64,000 bases of DNA from Chrysemys picta bellii (GCF_011386835.1 NC_088805.1:12396836-12460835), one strand, 5' to 3'. Numbered from the stretch's first letter, positions 21,561 through 63,676 are shown. Numbers and translations are program-made. Notes: generated from the letters alone by a model not told the origin.

Positions 21561-24500
21561 TAATCTCTTTTTCACCAGTGTCCCCCAGGGCTAAAGAAGG
21601 TTACACAGTGCCATAACTGGGATAGGTAACCTTGGGCTCCAAATGATGCTCAAAGTGTTTGGAATGAATAAAGCAATAAACTAGGGCTGTTCACGGATTA
21701 AATCCTAAAGTCCATAGTCACCTTAGCTCTGTCCTTGCTCAGACAAAATACCCGTCACTCCAGAAAGTGCTGGTCTGAGTAAAGACTAAGCAAACGGTGA
21801 GTAAGGATTTCAGGAGTAAACCCAGAAAGAGCAAACCATGACACGGCAGTATGGGTTGATTCCTTCAGTCTCTACTTACTTTCTGCACAGATAAAATGCC
21901 AATACAATATGTGGGCCAAACCCTAAACCCTTTTTTCCATCTTTATTTAAACAAGATTCCCATTGGTTTAATGGGCGTTTTGCCTGAGAAAGACCTGCAG
22001 GATTTGGCCCATAAACTAGCATTTGTGAACAAAGGCATGATGCATGAACTTGTTCAACATTTTACACACCCTTTTAAAATGCAGCACACTATCTAGAAAT
22101 ACTCATTTCCCGTGTTACAGAAGTTCAAACTGGGAAATTTGCAAAGGCTATTGTCTCAGCATTTGTGGCTAACGATCTTCCTATCTTGTGGGCTTGTATA
22201 TTAGGAAGCTGTCAACAAAATACTTAGCTTCCTTGTTATGTTAATACTCAGCTCATTTGGCAGTATTTTTGTCTGTACTCTGGATTTTCAGAAGTTATGC
22301 TTAATAGCCCTTACATCTTCCGGATGGCTTTGCTTATGCAAATTTCAGGAAGCCTATTATGTTAGGTGTAATAAATTTATGGGTGTAAGTTTTCCGGCAC
22401 AAGTGATTAAGTGTTCTAAGATGCAGCTAAATACATAATAATTACTACATCGAATGCAAGCAATAAAATAAGTACTGCTATGGAAAAGATGAATACTAGA
22501 ATATCAGGGTTGGAAGGGACCTCAGGAGGTATCTAGTCCAACCTCCTTCTCAAAGCAGCACCAATCCCCAGACAGATTTTTTCCCCCGATCCCTAAATGG
22601 CCCCCTCAAGGATTGAACTCACAACCCTGGGTTTAGCAGGCCAATGCTCATTGGCCAGGTCTAGTTATGACCTGTTACATCAATTTCAGGCCAAGAATTT
22701 CACGGGGTTCTGAGCTTTCAGGCTGTTAATGAGCTGCCTGACCCAGTTAAATTGATACGAGTCTCAGACTCTTTCCTGTGTTGGTGGTTTTACCTTGGAG
22801 ACAGGTGGGCCTATTATGTCCTGTTACCTGTACAAGCTTTAATGGAAATTTGTTTTCTATTTCCCAGTAAGGCCCAATAGCTTCCTTCTCTTGGTTTAGA
22901 GAGGAAAATTGGATGACTTGAATCCATATGGTGGTAATATGGCAGCCTTGGCCCTTTGTTATTAGTAAACAAAAATGATGTAATCTCAGGATGTTCCTCT
23001 CCATCCAGCCCCCCACCCCACCAAATTGGCTTAGTTTTCCCATACACAATTTTGTTACTGTTTCTACACAATGTTGTTGTTTACTGTGAACTGACTAATT
23101 TAATATGTGTCCTGACGTAAAAATAGGTCTCTTCTGGAAGTCATCTGGAAAGTGAGCAATGCATCTGACAAATGAAAACCATTACTCTTTGGAGAGAGTA
23201 CTTTCCGAGAGAAACAGGTACATCATCGGCAATGGACAATAAGTTGAGATGCAAGAGGGAGTCCTTTCTTAGCAGGGATATTATTTGCAGGACTGGAAAC
23301 GACACCCATTCTTTAGATAGACTTAGGGGCTGTAGCCAATTAGCAAAATGATAAATGGATGATAAAATGAACTATGTGATGTTATGGTCAATTTATGTGC
23401 TATTTCATGTACAATCAATGTATGCTAAATAGATTTAAATTGTAGGAATATAGAAGTATAATATTAGTAAAGCATGGCTGAAACACAAGGGCTACAGGCT
23501 GAGACCTGTCAGATTTTAGATTACCCAGACTGTCATAGGCTTAAGAATGCTTAACGTGAGTTGCGTGACCTAGGAATAACCCTATGCCAACAAGGTCACA
23601 AGGTTACTGCATAAGATGTGTGAATAGATTCAGTTATGGAAAAATGTATTGCAGTAGGTTGTAATGTATTGTCCAAGATGACGAGAAACCTGATTGTAAC
23701 ATCTTTGAATGTCTGTCTTGACCACAGAGTACATATCATGTGTAGATGCTAATGAGAATAAGAGGAACTACAAACAACCTATGAAAAACGGGGCACCCCA
23801 ATATTCATAGGGTATGGAAGTACAGATAAGGAAAAGAGGGTTGACACCTTAATGCATATTAGTCTGACAGAATTAGTCAGAGTTACCTAACCAGGGAATC
23901 CTCTTTTATATTGTAAGAGTGGGAAGACCCAAGGGAATATCCATGGGAAAACCCCAGCAGGGACTATCCCTCTACTGGTGATCAATTAGTGAGAGGTCCA
24001 TTGGACCCTAGAATATCTTTGAGGATATGAGTATGACAACAGTTATAATTATTGCATAGGTTTTTGTAGGATTTCTATATGTATGGGTAATTGTAACTTT
24101 ACTTATTGCTTTAATGTAGCTTGTCATACAGATAGTACTTTGTATTTGTGATGGTGTCTGTGGTCATTATCCTTGGACTCTGTGTGTTCCTAGAGCCTCC
24201 AAATTTGAGAGACGCGCCAGAGGCAATTTCACTCTATAGAGCTTGAAACTGTAGCATCTGGAGCTGAACCCATGGTGGTGTAATATAACATCACTATGTT
24301 CACCTTAAATAAAATAAAAGGCTACAGGCCAAATCCTCAGCAGCACTGGAGCAGTGCCTGACATAGGTGAGGAGCAAGGGAGCGGATGATGCAATAATGA
24401 TTTTACACCACTCTTATTCCCTTCCAATCCTATGGCTATCCAGAGGGTCGTTTGGACCCTGGTACAACATAGAGCAGATTCAGGGGGTTGTGGCCACAAA

Positions 24501-24660
24501 TTACATTCCAGCTGTAGGAAATAACCAAAGTGTAGCATTGCTCCAGCCACATCCCCGTTCTTCTGGAAAAGCCTCCTACAGTGTCTCTACATGGAGGAGG
24601 GATTCTTACTTAGGTGGTTAAGCTAGATTGCTGTCTGTTTTGAGCTGTTAGTTCTTAGAG
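21561..24660. other. Intergenic DNA with a CR1 tail; possible LTR relic at 23380-24320
   Basis: No gene was recognised. A CR1 tail lies at 22497-22665. The stretch 23380-24320 has the feel of an LTR or other interspersed repeat, but no paired ends or target duplication could be fixed, so it is left unclassified. Confidence 0.5.
22497..22665 (-). mobile_element. CR1 LINE 3' tail, minus strand
   Basis: The plus strand reads 'agaatatcagggttggaagg', 'gacctcaggaggtatctagt', 'caaagcagcaccaatcccc', then 'ctcaaggattgaactcacaa' and 'tttagcaggccaatgctc', a reverse-oriented CR1 3' end. The copy at 25547 has the same structure, so these two are the same subfamily. Confidence 0.88.
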
Positions 24661-24987
24661 CAGTGGTCCCCAAATTTTTCACGTCACGCCCCCACCTTAC
24701 TCCTGTCTGGGCCTCACACCGGGAGTTACATTTGGGAGCCAGGGCCAGGAGTGGGGCTGAGGCTCCTGGGGGGGCGTGGGCAGGAGTAAGGGGGCCAAGG
24801 CTGGGGCCAGAACGACGGCTGGGCCAGGAGCCGAGGCTGGGGCAGAGCTGGAGGCAGAGTGGGGCTGGGTGGTACTCCCTTGCCACTGCCGATGGGGGCT
24901 GGCCTGGGCCCTGCTGTGTCCCCTTGAACTTTCCTCCATGCCCCCTAGGGGGGTATGCCCCACAGTTTGGGGACCACTGACTGAGAG
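24661..24987. mobile_element. Non-autonomous hAT-type transposon
   Basis: Terminal repeats CAGTGGTCCCCAAATTT (24661) and the complement of CACAGTTTGGGGACCACTG (ending 24979) bound a 319-bp element. The flanking 8-mers TCTTAGAG and ACTGAGAG agree at 6 of 8 bases, a decayed duplication. The interior is a G-rich 'gggccaggagc' repeat without transposase. Several frames of 80-150 codons cross it; their glycine/alanine/arginine-rich composition comes from the repeat. Confidence 0.85.
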
Positions 24988-25233
24988 GAAGATGTGGCCC
25001 TTAGAAACCAGCGTGCTCTTGAGTACATTCCATCTTTTCCCTGCTGATTTGTGCATCCCATTGGTTATAGCTGCTGTGTGTGTTCCTTCCCCTTCCTACA
25101 AACTGATCCCATCTATGGGTGGGAATAAGGGAGGGCTAGCTACCAGCCAGAAGGTTTGTTCCTTATTGTCCATGAGCACAACAGCTGTGTGTGTTAGAAC
25201 ATCTCAGATCCTCATTGCCCCTTTATAAAAAAT

Positions 25234-25518
25234 CCATAGACTCTGTCTATACTAGGGACATTTTCCACTTTTCCTACCATGGCTGACATTGGTTCAGCTC
25301 CCAGTAACACTGGGAGAACTAACATAGATGGCCCAGTAGCTGCTGCTGCCACTGTTTCAATTAGAAGAGCTCTAAGCAGAAGTTTAAACGTAGCATTTAA
25401 AACGCCGACAGTCTGTCTACACTAGGGCTCTCAGCATTGCCAACACTAGGTGAGCTGATTCAGTGTTAGCAACAGTTAGGCATTTTTTAAAATGTCCCTA
25501 GTATAGAAGGACCATAGA
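25234..25518. mobile_element. Non-autonomous transposon with 7-8 bp duplication, probably hAT
   Basis: CCATAGA at 25234-25240 and 25512-25518 flanks an element whose ends TCTATACTAGGGACATTTT and the complement of AAAATGTCCCTAGTATAGA are inverted repeats of about 19 bases. Counting one further base gives 7 of 8 matches. It is about 270 bp and has a second internal 'tgtctacactagggct' motif at about 25412, suggesting a composite or internally duplicated element. Confidence 0.8.
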
Positions 25519-25546
25519 GAAAGACTAGTCATAAGCTTTGCCTTTC

Positions 25547-25732
25547 ATAGAATCATATCATATCAGGGTTGGAAGGGACCTCAGGAGGTCATCTAGTCCA
25601 ACCCCCCTGCTCAAAGCAGGACCAATCCCCAGACAGATCCCCCCCCTTCCCTAAATGTTCCCCTCAAGGATTGAACTCACAACCCTGAGTTTAGCAGGCC
25701 ACTGCTCAAACCACTGAGCTATCCCTTTCATT
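25547..25732 (-). mobile_element. CR1 LINE 3' tail, minus strand
   Basis: Reads 'agaatcatatcatatcaggg', 'ttggaagggacctcaggagg', 'tcatctagtccaacccccct', then 'caaggattgaactcacaacc' and 'aaccactgagctatcc'. It is the most complete of the CR1 tails here and carries the degenerate octamer-type end 'tcatagaatcatatcatatc'. Same subfamily as the copy at 22497. Confidence 0.9.
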
Positions 25733-28700
25733 TGGGAGGGTGGTGTACTTCCTGTACACTGGTATTATCAAATGCACACCCATAGAACATAAACAACTTA
25801 CTCATGCCTCAGTCACAGTCCTTGAAAGACTCTCACCCATCCATACGCCAATACTTTTATACATGCATTTCCATGCTAAAACACACATACAGACACTCAC
25901 ATTCATATACATACTATGTAACTGAGCATTCTCATATCAGAGAGATCAGATTAACTATTGCTTTACTCAGATGAGGTCACTCTTTTCTGTGTTAGAAAGC
26001 CTATAATATTTGTCATCCCAAGTGCCTCTTACAGAGTTAGTTCTGTGGGATCCACTGGTTCCTTCCACCGCAAGAATTTAGCACTAGAGCACAGGTCTTT
26101 GAGCAGGGCTGATCTCTTGGATTAATCACTGTATTGCTTCACTTCAGGAGTCAATGCAATGTTCCTTCCTCTCAGGTTTTAATGGGTCTTTATTGAGGCA
26201 AAACTACTATGGAATTCGGTGGAGGGTTGCCTGAGGATCTCAGGATCTGGTCCAGGGTCACTGAGGATTCTTGTGATCATCAGTATTTTTGGAATCTTCA
26301 TGTTATGTCCACATCCTCTGTGATCACCAGAGCAGGTAGCTACTCTGGTGTCTGTCACATCACTGCCTGGTAAGAAGGGTATCCATGTCAGGAGAGTTGG
26401 GATAGTCTGGGGTCTGCAAAACAATCTGTGTTTTAGCTAGCAGACTAGATTAGTATTTTTCTCTGAGATAAGAGTAGGTGGTTAGCTTTACAAATCTAGC
26501 ATTAAGTCTGTAAATGGTATTGAACATATAGAAATGGGTATAATTTCTTTCTTTCAGTGTTACTTCATGACTGATACTTTATATATACCCTATTATATGA
26601 TAAACTACACTTAGTGTGAAACAACATTTGTTTTTCTGTTCTGGATGTGTAAGGAAATTGGGGACTAGCTGAAAGAAACATCTGGACAGTGTATGGGGTA
26701 AATTTGCTAACATTTATTTCCATATTCGGCTAATAAGGTTTTCATTCGGTACGCAAAGGTTCCTCCCTATTCATTATTCCCAATTATCAGTCTCTCAAAT
26801 GTGATCCTTACTTCTAATCCAAAAGAACAAAAAGATGATTTCTTCCCTTTTGTTGTGCTCCTCTCTGAGTCTTTCTGTTCCTTCCTTCCTTTGGTTTGAA
26901 TTGGTCTGCTGTTCTTGTTTTCAATTTCAATCCATCCATCCGTCTCTTCTAAGAAGTCCTACTGACAAGCTAATAAAACTTGTGGCTTGATCATTTTATA
27001 TATTGTCTAATTGTGGACTCTTCTACCTCTGGAGTGATAGGTGATTTGGGGCCATTCTGCCAGATCTGCTGCCATGGATCTCCCTTATGTAGGGGATAAC
27101 CCTTGGGGGCTGTTTCTGGGGCCTTTATGCTGCTGGAACAATTAAGTAACGCGTATTAAATGTGCTTACTACCTGTTCTAGTTCATACTCATCTAATAGT
27201 CTTTCCTCTGATTCTCTCACTATCCCACCTTTTCCCACCTGGTCCTCCCCCCCCCAAAAAGGGTTTGCTATAGCTTAGAGTTTTCCCATAGATTTCAAAA
27301 TTCTGCACATCAAGGAGATGGCAGTGTTGTTCAGATTTCCATCTTTTAATTTTCAAAACAAAGCACAAATAAGAGGCTAGCTGAAATGTTTCCAGGATTT
27401 TGTAGAGCAAATAATAGATATCAGACTCATACATTAGCAGATTATATTTTCCATTTCCCTCTGAGATTTCTTTGATCAAATAAAACTGTCAAATGTAATA
27501 AATAATAATAATATAATTGCTACTGCTTACGGCTCTAGAGCTATCAAAGCCGCTCTACAGGAGTGGAGCCGTCCATTGTTTTAGAATGATTGATTGTTTA
27601 TTTCAAACAAAATCCAACTACCAGTAAATGGTGTTTTCATTATTAGAACAATCAGGGAACCATTTAGGTTGAGGGGACATTGAGAAAATCATCTACTGGA
27701 GTCTGTTGCCCTGTATTGTATCAATGGAGACTTAATTATTCCTAAAACATCCCTCATAGACATAGTTGTGGGTGATGTGATGGTGATCCTGCATCCATTC
27801 TTGGCAGTCCGTTCCATTATTTAGTAGTTCTTGTAATTGTGACAGAAGTGTCAAATTCCCATTTATTGCTATAATACTTCATCAGGAAACATATTTTAGG
27901 TTGGGAAGAGAGCCCATAGAAAGTATTATCAGCCACTGAGGATACACCTAGTTCAGTGTCCAGTTGGGTTAATTGTTGAGTGTTCTGAAACGTGATGTAC
28001 TGGTAACAGAAGACACTCATACTCTTGTTTTTAAGAAGGAGGGTCACTGAGTTTAAATAGGTTTTGTGTTGCAATGCGAAACAGACAAGGAGGGTGACAC
28101 CCCTGCACAGCCCTTAGAAAAACCCAGCTGCTTTGGCCCTTTGGTTATTGAGGGTGTTGCCATTCCAGGCACGTACTTGTGGGCTGGGATTTTTAATCTC
28201 TTAGGGAGGAGTTAGAACATAGTCTTGTAAAATTTAGCACTCTGAGATGGAAATGCCAGTTCCATCTCTTGTTGTTAGATTTCCGACAGTAACCTCTGAA
28301 AATGGCAAATGATGAAAACTAAAATAAAAATGAATTAATAAACTAAACAAAAAACAAATTTATCTCACTTGTTTTCTCAGGACGTCACCTGGGCAGAATA
28401 CAATCTTTGTACTGTTTGCTTTTAGCATCCTGGTAATGCTCAGATATCATGGAGATGGGCACGTTATAAATGCATAGATAGATGGAGACCACTAATTGGC
28501 TGAAGGTTTGAAAATAGCTGCTTGTTTGAATTCAATTGTGCTACATTTGTGCATTATAAGCTGCACTCTGTTTTTGTCTTCCAATAGCTCTATTCAACAA
28601 TAGATACTTGGTTGAAAATTAGATGAGAAATACAGTATTTTGTATTCATATCCATTCATTTCTCTCCCAGAAAAGAAATAACCTCACCTGTTGTCCAGAT

Positions 28701-29501
28701 CTTAAAACTGTGACATAATTATAAAGCTTTTCCTGTGCATAAGTTAAGCTTGTTGCTTCTTGATTTGCTCCTCTGAGCTAATGAGAATAAATGAGCCCTA
28801 TCTTCTTTTTGACATCCTTTTAGACAAGGGTTACTGTCTTCCATTATCGCTAAACTATACATTTCTATTTTTTAAAATCCCTCACACAGGTTTAATTTTC
28901 AAACTGTCATCACTTTTGCTCCCCTTCTATGAAATTGCTCAAATTAGTCAAATTCAAATATTGCTCACAATAAACAAGACTGCACAAAGGTGTAAAGACC
29001 TAGCACTAGAGAAGAGATAATAAGTGCTCCACATCTGCTCTCCTCCAGCTGCCATATTATTACAGCCATTCCAGCAAAACCCATTGGAAGCCTATGAACT
29101 CCTATCTTGTCCACTTCCAGACACTTCCTGATTAGTACTAGTGATATGTTGCATTCAGCACCATCCCAGGATAGTTTCCTTAAATAAATGTCAATATTAT
29201 TAAAAATGGATAAAGACCCAACCAGGGGATGGAGAGAAGGGAATATACCAACCTGCTGCATGGCTTCCTGCATATGGGAGTAAAAGATCTGCATGTTTTC
29301 AGCTTGGTTTGCCCCTTATCTGCTGTACATAGTCCACTGTGTATAACGAGGGATGATGCCATTGATGAGTCCTCTACCATGATAGAACATATTACTGCAG
29401 AGTTATGGTCAGAAGAAGCTTAGTGGAGATGCCCCTGTTTCCATGCCATTTCCAGTGTCACTCCGGAGAATATGCCCTGTCAGTTCCCATCCTGAATAAT
29501 T
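25733..29501. other. Intergenic DNA, nothing recognised
   Basis: Apart from short AT-rich and C-rich runs no structure could be supported in this 3.8-kb stretch. Frames are at most 109 codons, without familiar motifs. Confidence 0.55.
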
Positions 29502-29653
29502 CCATTTTTGGAGGTTTCAGAGTAACAGCCGTGTTAGTCTGTATCCGCAAAAAGAAGAACAGGAGTACTTGTGGCACCTTAGAGACTAACAAATTTATTA
29601 GAGCATAAGCTTTCGTGGACTACAGCCCACTTCTTCTGATCCATTTTTGGAGG
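29502..29653 (+). mobile_element. Tortoise-type tRNA-derived (Cry) SINE
   Basis: A 126-bp body at 29515-29640 reads 'tttcagagtaacagccgtgt', 'tagtctgtatccgcaaaaag', 'gtggcaccttagagactaac', 'gcataagctttcgtggacta' and 'cagcccacttcttctgat'. It is bounded by a perfect 13-bp duplication CCATTTTTGGAGG (29502-29514 and 29641-29653). This is the pol III SINE first known from tortoise. The intact duplication and near identity to the copy at 44003 mean recent insertion. Confidence 0.93.
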
Positions 29654-31367
29654 CTTCCTCGCATGGGATGATGGTTCAAAGTATTAGCTGTTTACCTCTC
29701 TGACATGAAGGTAATCTGTGGGCTTCAGATAATCTAATTCATCACTAGTAAACTTCTCTTTTTGCTTGTGTTTTATCATTTATTGTTTTACTTATTATTT
29801 TCAGCATCATTTGCCACCTTCAGGAGGAAGGCTAACAACAAGGGATGATCTGACATTTTGATCTGGGGGTAGCCAGCTCTTGTAAGACTGTGTCAGAACT
29901 TCTCCCCAGAACATTAAGTCCTCTCCTAAGAGTGCGTACCTGGGAGGGCACCAGCCTCAGCCACCTGCGGTCCAAAGTGGCTGGATTTTTCCCAGGGCTG
30001 GGCAGGTGTGTCACCTTCCCTGTGACTGTTTTGCATTGCAACAAGAAACCCATTTTAACTCATAGAATCTTCCTCATCAGCAACAGGGTTTGAGTGTCTG
30101 CTGTTACTAGTACAGCATGTTTAAGAGAATTTATTCTCATCAGTTATCCAACTCAGTCCTCAATTAGATGCATGTGCAGTGCTGTTAATCCTTTTTGTGG
30201 GCTCCAATCCCCACCGAAAAACTACATCAATGTACACCGTTAAATGCAATATTATCAACAAGCATGTATTTCACACTTGTGGCTATTTATCTACATCACA
30301 TGCCTACCACACTATTCATCGCAATAATTCTCTGCTGAGGAGACAGCCCTAAAGATTGGACTAGCAGAGGCATTTTGAGTCAGGAGAAGCAAGGGGCATC
30401 AACAGAACTGTCTGGGGCCCAGGAAAGAAATAGCACTGCTGTTGCATATGACATTCGCAATGGACAAGCAAAGCTGTGTGGGGATGCAAAAGTGACCTGT
30501 TAGAAGGTGCAACAGGTTGGGATTGCCTCGTTGGCTGAGCTTTGTGGAAAAAGATTTTGCAGCCCTTGTTCTAATTATTGTCAATGGTTATCACTATTTA
30601 ACAATTATTCAATAATTTAAATGTTCATGGGAAGCAGACACATTGTGTGTCCAAAGCAAATTCATGTAAAAATTTGTGTTAATATTTGTGGAGTATTATT
30701 CTTCAGCACTTACCCCAGTCAGGTGAAGGTGGATGGAGGATATAATAATGAAGTGTAGGCATGGATTAAAATCATGCAGTTGAGCTAGTCTATGGCAGGT
30801 GTAGAGCTTAGTGAGGTATAAATCAGCTAATGGATGAACACAAATAAAAATAGGGAGGTATTAAAAGCGTGTGCTGGTTGCTCTAGTGTCCTGTCTAGAA
30901 AATTCCCCACTGTTGCTAATGCAGGTTCTTCTCAAATGGTGAAGCACATTGGGAGCCATAATGTAGATTCAACATCAGCATTTTATCCAGTCCTACTGAG
31001 TGTAAATGTAATCATCATGGACCTAAAAATGCCTGCGGCACCAGTTACCATGTATACTAGGTTTCCTAATGTAAACACAGAATGGAGCTGAACCAGGGTT
31101 AGCAGTGGTAGACGGTGGGACAGCTGAGTTTCATGCTCAGGACTTTTTTCCAGTTCTCCATGTTATGCTGATATAGTCTCTCTAGACTGATCCCACTCCC
31201 ATTAAAATCAGTGGAAAGTCTCCCATAGACTTAGGGAGGTGAATTGGCCCCATAGGAAAGAATGTTGGATTTTCCATAGTGAATCAGATTGTTGGTCACT
31301 CAAGTCTGGTATCCTGCTTCCAGTAGTGCCCAGTTTTGGAGCTGGTACTTCAGGAAGATAAAAATGT
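29654..31367. other. Intergenic DNA, nothing recognised
   Basis: No gene or repeat boundary could be fixed in this stretch. Frames are at most 85 codons. Confidence 0.55.
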
Positions 31368-32160
31368 CCAATGATTAAGGCTAAGATTTTGTGTCGATTA
31401 TTTTTAGTAGAAGTCACAGACAGGTCAGGGGCAACAAACAAAACTTTTACTGAAAATAACTGTACAAGCTGCGGAAGAGGTGCACAGCTCCAGCTGCAGC
31501 CTCCACTGCGGGGCAGAAGGCACAGCCCTGGCGGCAGCCCCCAGCGCAAGCCGCGGGCAGAGCCATCCCTAGGGTACAGCGAATTCGGGCAGCTAGCCCG
31601 TCCCCTGCACTTTGGGGGGGCCCCGTGTCGGCCGTCCTGAATTGCCGTACCCTAGGGACTGCTCCGTGTGTGTGTCGTGCGGGGGTGGGGCCGGCCCGTG
31701 GGGGTGGGGTTAGGGTGCAGGGGGCCAGGCTGGCCCGGGAGGTTAGCGGGGGGCCTGGCACTAGCAGCGGGGGTCAGGCCCGCACTCACTAACGGGAAGC
31801 GGCAGCAGCGATCCTAGCCCACCCCACCCCACCAGCTTCCAGTGTTGCTCGGGGGAAGGGGCGGAAGCCAGAAAAAGGTGGAGCGGGGCAGGAAGAAGTG
31901 GGGTGGGGGTGGGGACGTGGGGAAAGGGTGTGGGAATGGGGTTTGTCCTGGGCCCCATACCCCCCTAGGGATGGCCCTGGCTGTGGAGCAGGGGGGCACA
32001 TGGCTCCAGCAGCGGCCCTCACCATGGGGCTATGTGGGGAGCATAGCCCTGGCTCCAGCCCCAGCCACGGCTCCAGCTGCTGGCAGCTGAAGCTGAAGAA
32101 GTCACGGAATCCATGACTGCCGTGACCTCCATGACTAAATCGTAGCCTTATACCAATAAT
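31368..32160. mobile_element. hAT-type transposon, TAAGGCTA family, copy 1
   Basis: The element (31376-32152) begins TAAGGCTAAGATTTTGTGTC and ends with the complement of TAAGGCTACGATTTAG. CCAATGAT at 31368-31375 and CCAATAAT at 32153-32160 match at 7 of 8 positions. Both flanks of the core have the paired motif 'agtcacagac' / 'gtcacggaatccatgac'. The same family recurs at 44323-44714. The copy carries a second hAT element inside it (31558-31979). Confidence 0.82.
31558..31979. mobile_element. hAT-type element nested inside the copy at 31376
   Basis: Terminal repeats CAGAGCCATCCCTAGGG (31558) and CCCTAGGGATGGCCCTG (ending 31979) are inverted with one mismatch. The next 8 bases on each side, GCCGCGGG and GCTGTGGA, agree at only 5 of 8, so the duplication is weak. 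The interior is GC-rich ('ggggtgggg' and 'ccggcc' runs) and creates six frames of 60-104 codons that are not genes. Confidence 0.75.
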
Positions 32161-32316
32161 GCACCTAGCTAATTGTGAATGCCCTGCTCAGGAGTGGGTG
32201 GTGGAAGAGATTCTTGCCCTCTGCTGAGAAGCTCTCACCTTGCAGCAGAAAGTTGTTACTCATATCTGTGCATGCATAAGTACAAATATTGTTGGCCAAT
32301 CTTTTTTTTAAAAACC

Positions 32317-32443
32317 CGCTAGAGCAGTGTTTCTCAACCTTTTTGATGCTGGGAACTGGCTTGCTGCCTTCCTAAACTGTGTCAGGGAAATCTGAGACCA
32401 GCGCCGGTCCACGGACCAGTTGTTGTGAAACACTGAGCTAGAG
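32317..32443. mobile_element. Short hAT MITE
   Basis: CGCTAGAG (32317-32324) and AGCTAGAG (32436-32443) are a 7 of 8 duplication around a 111-bp element with ends CAGTGTTTCTCAACC and GTTGTGAAACACTG. The CAGTGTTTCTCAACC terminus is a classic hAT MITE end. Confidence 0.9.
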
Positions 32444-34745
32444 TACCTGAGTGTTTGACAGCCCGCAGCAGTGAATTCCACAGGCTGACTCTGTCTGTGC
32501 TGTGTGTGTGTGTGTGTGTGAAAGGCTGTGCTGTGCTGACGTTCTGCTGAGTACAACGCCTCTGTGGGATTCCAGATGAACTGCAGGTATGAGGATATGG
32601 AGGCACAACTATTGTGATTACCTCACAGCCAGTCTGTAATCAGTGTCCCAGTTACGTCTGTACCTGACATGGAGAGAGCAGAACCAAACCAATACAGCCA
32701 CCGCAGGTAAAGATGTGAATTGTGTGATTATTTATTCTTGGGGTTTGAGTCTCTCCTGTCTTTGCATGTTGTGGAGTCATTTAGACCTGGCCAAAGTGTG
32801 TGCAGTGGGTGTAAAGCAGAATTCTCCACTCACTTATGCCAGTAGTAGCATCTTACAGTCTCTTTAGTGATGGTTTGCACAGGGGTGGATGACAACTCAG
32901 GGGGCAAGGCAGTGGAAAATCAGGCCCATGTGCTCCACAACTTACTATTTTCTTAGGTTAGAGTTTGTTGTGGCTACAGGAGCTGAAACTGGAATTCAAT
33001 TCATGAACTAAGAGTGAGTGAAAATAAAACAATTAATTTGTTACAAGGACACATGGGAATCCATTTGCATCAGCCTTTATATGAAAGGCCAGCTACATCC
33101 TACCTTAGACAAACTGTTGCCTGGTAATTAGGGTTAGTAAATAAGACCTTTTTCTCTGGAGCAGACAACAGGAAAAGTTGAAGTTAATAGGAATTGTGGG
33201 TGCTAAGCAGTTCTTAGGGTTATTTTTTTCACCTATTGGCTTTACAAACAGCATTTTCACTGCCTGTCTGTAGAATAAATAAAAGTCTGTGCTGAAGAGG
33301 TGCCTAAATTATCAGAGGATAGCATTTTGTAGGAAATTTATAGGTGCCTTTCTCATTGCAATGTATAGATGAGAAAGACGGAGTTCTTGTTTTACTCTAT
33401 AACGTCAGATTAATGGTCCTTTGTTATGGTATTTTACATATAGATATGCTTCTGTTTAGCTACTACTACTAATAAGAATTTAGAAAAAAAGCAAAATGTC
33501 ATAGGATAATTACACCTTGGAAAGGATTCCCTAACAACAGAGGGTCAGATCTCAGTTGCACTTCTGAAAATCAGGAGTAATTCCACTGAAATCAATGACA
33601 TATAACCAGTACAAGATCACAATGAAGCCCACTATGCTTTGTATGTTCTGTATTGTTCATTCTCTTTAGGGTAAATACAACGTGGCAATCAATTCCTGGC
33701 TGGCAGCCTACTGAACTGTAAATGAATTATGATTGCGTGGGGTAAAGCAAAGGTGGAGACAGACTTTCAGCTATCCCTAGAACCTTGAAATTCTTACACC
33801 TGTCTATTGCCTACGTCTCCTGCACCCCTCTGATCTTGGCTGTGGTATCCACCTCCTGCTCAATGAGAGAGGATCACAGGGAGCTGAGGAAACTTCCCTT
33901 TTCAGGGGCTGTTTTTGAGTGACTTAGGAGCTCCGTGGACAATCACAGCCTGCCCCACATCTTTGAGTTCTCTTTTGCATCAGGTCATTTTGTTTGGTCT
34001 AATTTTCAAGTCCAAGAAAGAATAAATAACTGCATCTGGGACCATACCTAAGTAACACTGAACTTTAGGGGTTATTTGAATCTGGAATTAGAACATCATA
34101 GCTTGCCACAGTGGGCAGAATAAAAACCCTGGTTTTGAACACTGCGGCGGGGGGGAGGGGCGCGTTCATTTCTGGATCTCAAATTTATGGCTGAGACATA
34201 TCGCTATAAAGATCTAGATGTAAGAGATAATAGTGGTTTCCTATTGTCTTGTTCCAGAAATGTTGGGCTGTACCTCCATTGTGTATTCCTGCTGGGATGA
34301 GGGATGGCACAGCAGGAGTATTAGCTCATGGAACTGTGGGGTTTCCCTAAGTGTCAGTCACTCTTTCTTTGGGCTTGGTAAGTATCAATTTCTCAAGGAA
34401 ACAATTAATTCCATGACCAGATTTACAGGAACAACCTATCCAGGAAGAGTATCTGCAAACAGTGAGGTGCATACACTGGGTATATTATGTCCAAGCCACT
34501 CCTTCCACAGCTCACTCCTTCCCAGACACCTGCTCTCCGTCTGCAACAACTCTGAGCACCTTCTCCAGGGGATGTGAATTCGGGTCGGTCTTTAGCTCTG
34601 AAATCAGCAACAGCTGTAATAGGGGAGCAGTTTTTTGGAGACAGTCCCAGCTCAGGAAAGAGCATCAGCTTCACTTTGTTACCCATACAAGTGAAACAAG
34701 TGTATCTAAAGTTATATATTATACAAGACAGAGGGGGACGACAGG
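32444..34745. other. Upstream region of the transporter gene
   Basis: No exon recognised. It contains a TG repeat at 32501-32520, a GC-box-like G run at 34144-34163 (gcggcgggggggaggggcgc) about 0.66 kb upstream of the ATG, and otherwise unremarkable DNA. An untranslated first exon of the transporter could lie here but cannot be seen. Confidence 0.55.
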
Positions 34746-34759
34746 GGTTTATCATTAAC
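34746..34759 (+). promoter_or_regulatory. HNF1 binding site in the SLC5A1 promoter
   Basis: GGTTTATCATTAAC differs from the palindromic HNF1 consensus GGTTAATNATTAAC at one position. It ends 62 bp before the start codon and 20 bp before a TATA-like box. HNF1 is known to drive SGLT1 transcription in intestine and kidney, so position and sequence fit the family's known regulation. Use in this species is inferred. Confidence 0.75.
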
Positions 34760-34779
34760 CTGAAGTCTGTGAGAGACAT

Positions 34780-34785
34780 TATAAG
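34780..34785 (+). promoter_or_regulatory. TATA-like box
   Basis: TATAAG within CATTATAAGGAG, 36 bp upstream of the ATG. Taken as a TATA box it predicts a start site near 34805-34815 and a very short 5' leader. A second AT-rich candidate, TATATATTATA at 34713-34723, lies upstream of the HNF1 site and would give a leader of about 80 nt. Confidence 0.5.
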
Positions 34786-34821
34786 GAGAGAAGAAGGAAA
34801 GGCGCTGGAGAAGCAGGCAGG

Positions 34822-63676
<28,855 letters not shown>

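Noticed and set aside
1..34000. A tandem SLC5A paralogue or another gene upstream
   Set aside because: SLC5A4 neighbours SLC5A1 in some mammals, so I looked for SLC5 exon motifs on both strands and found none before 34822.
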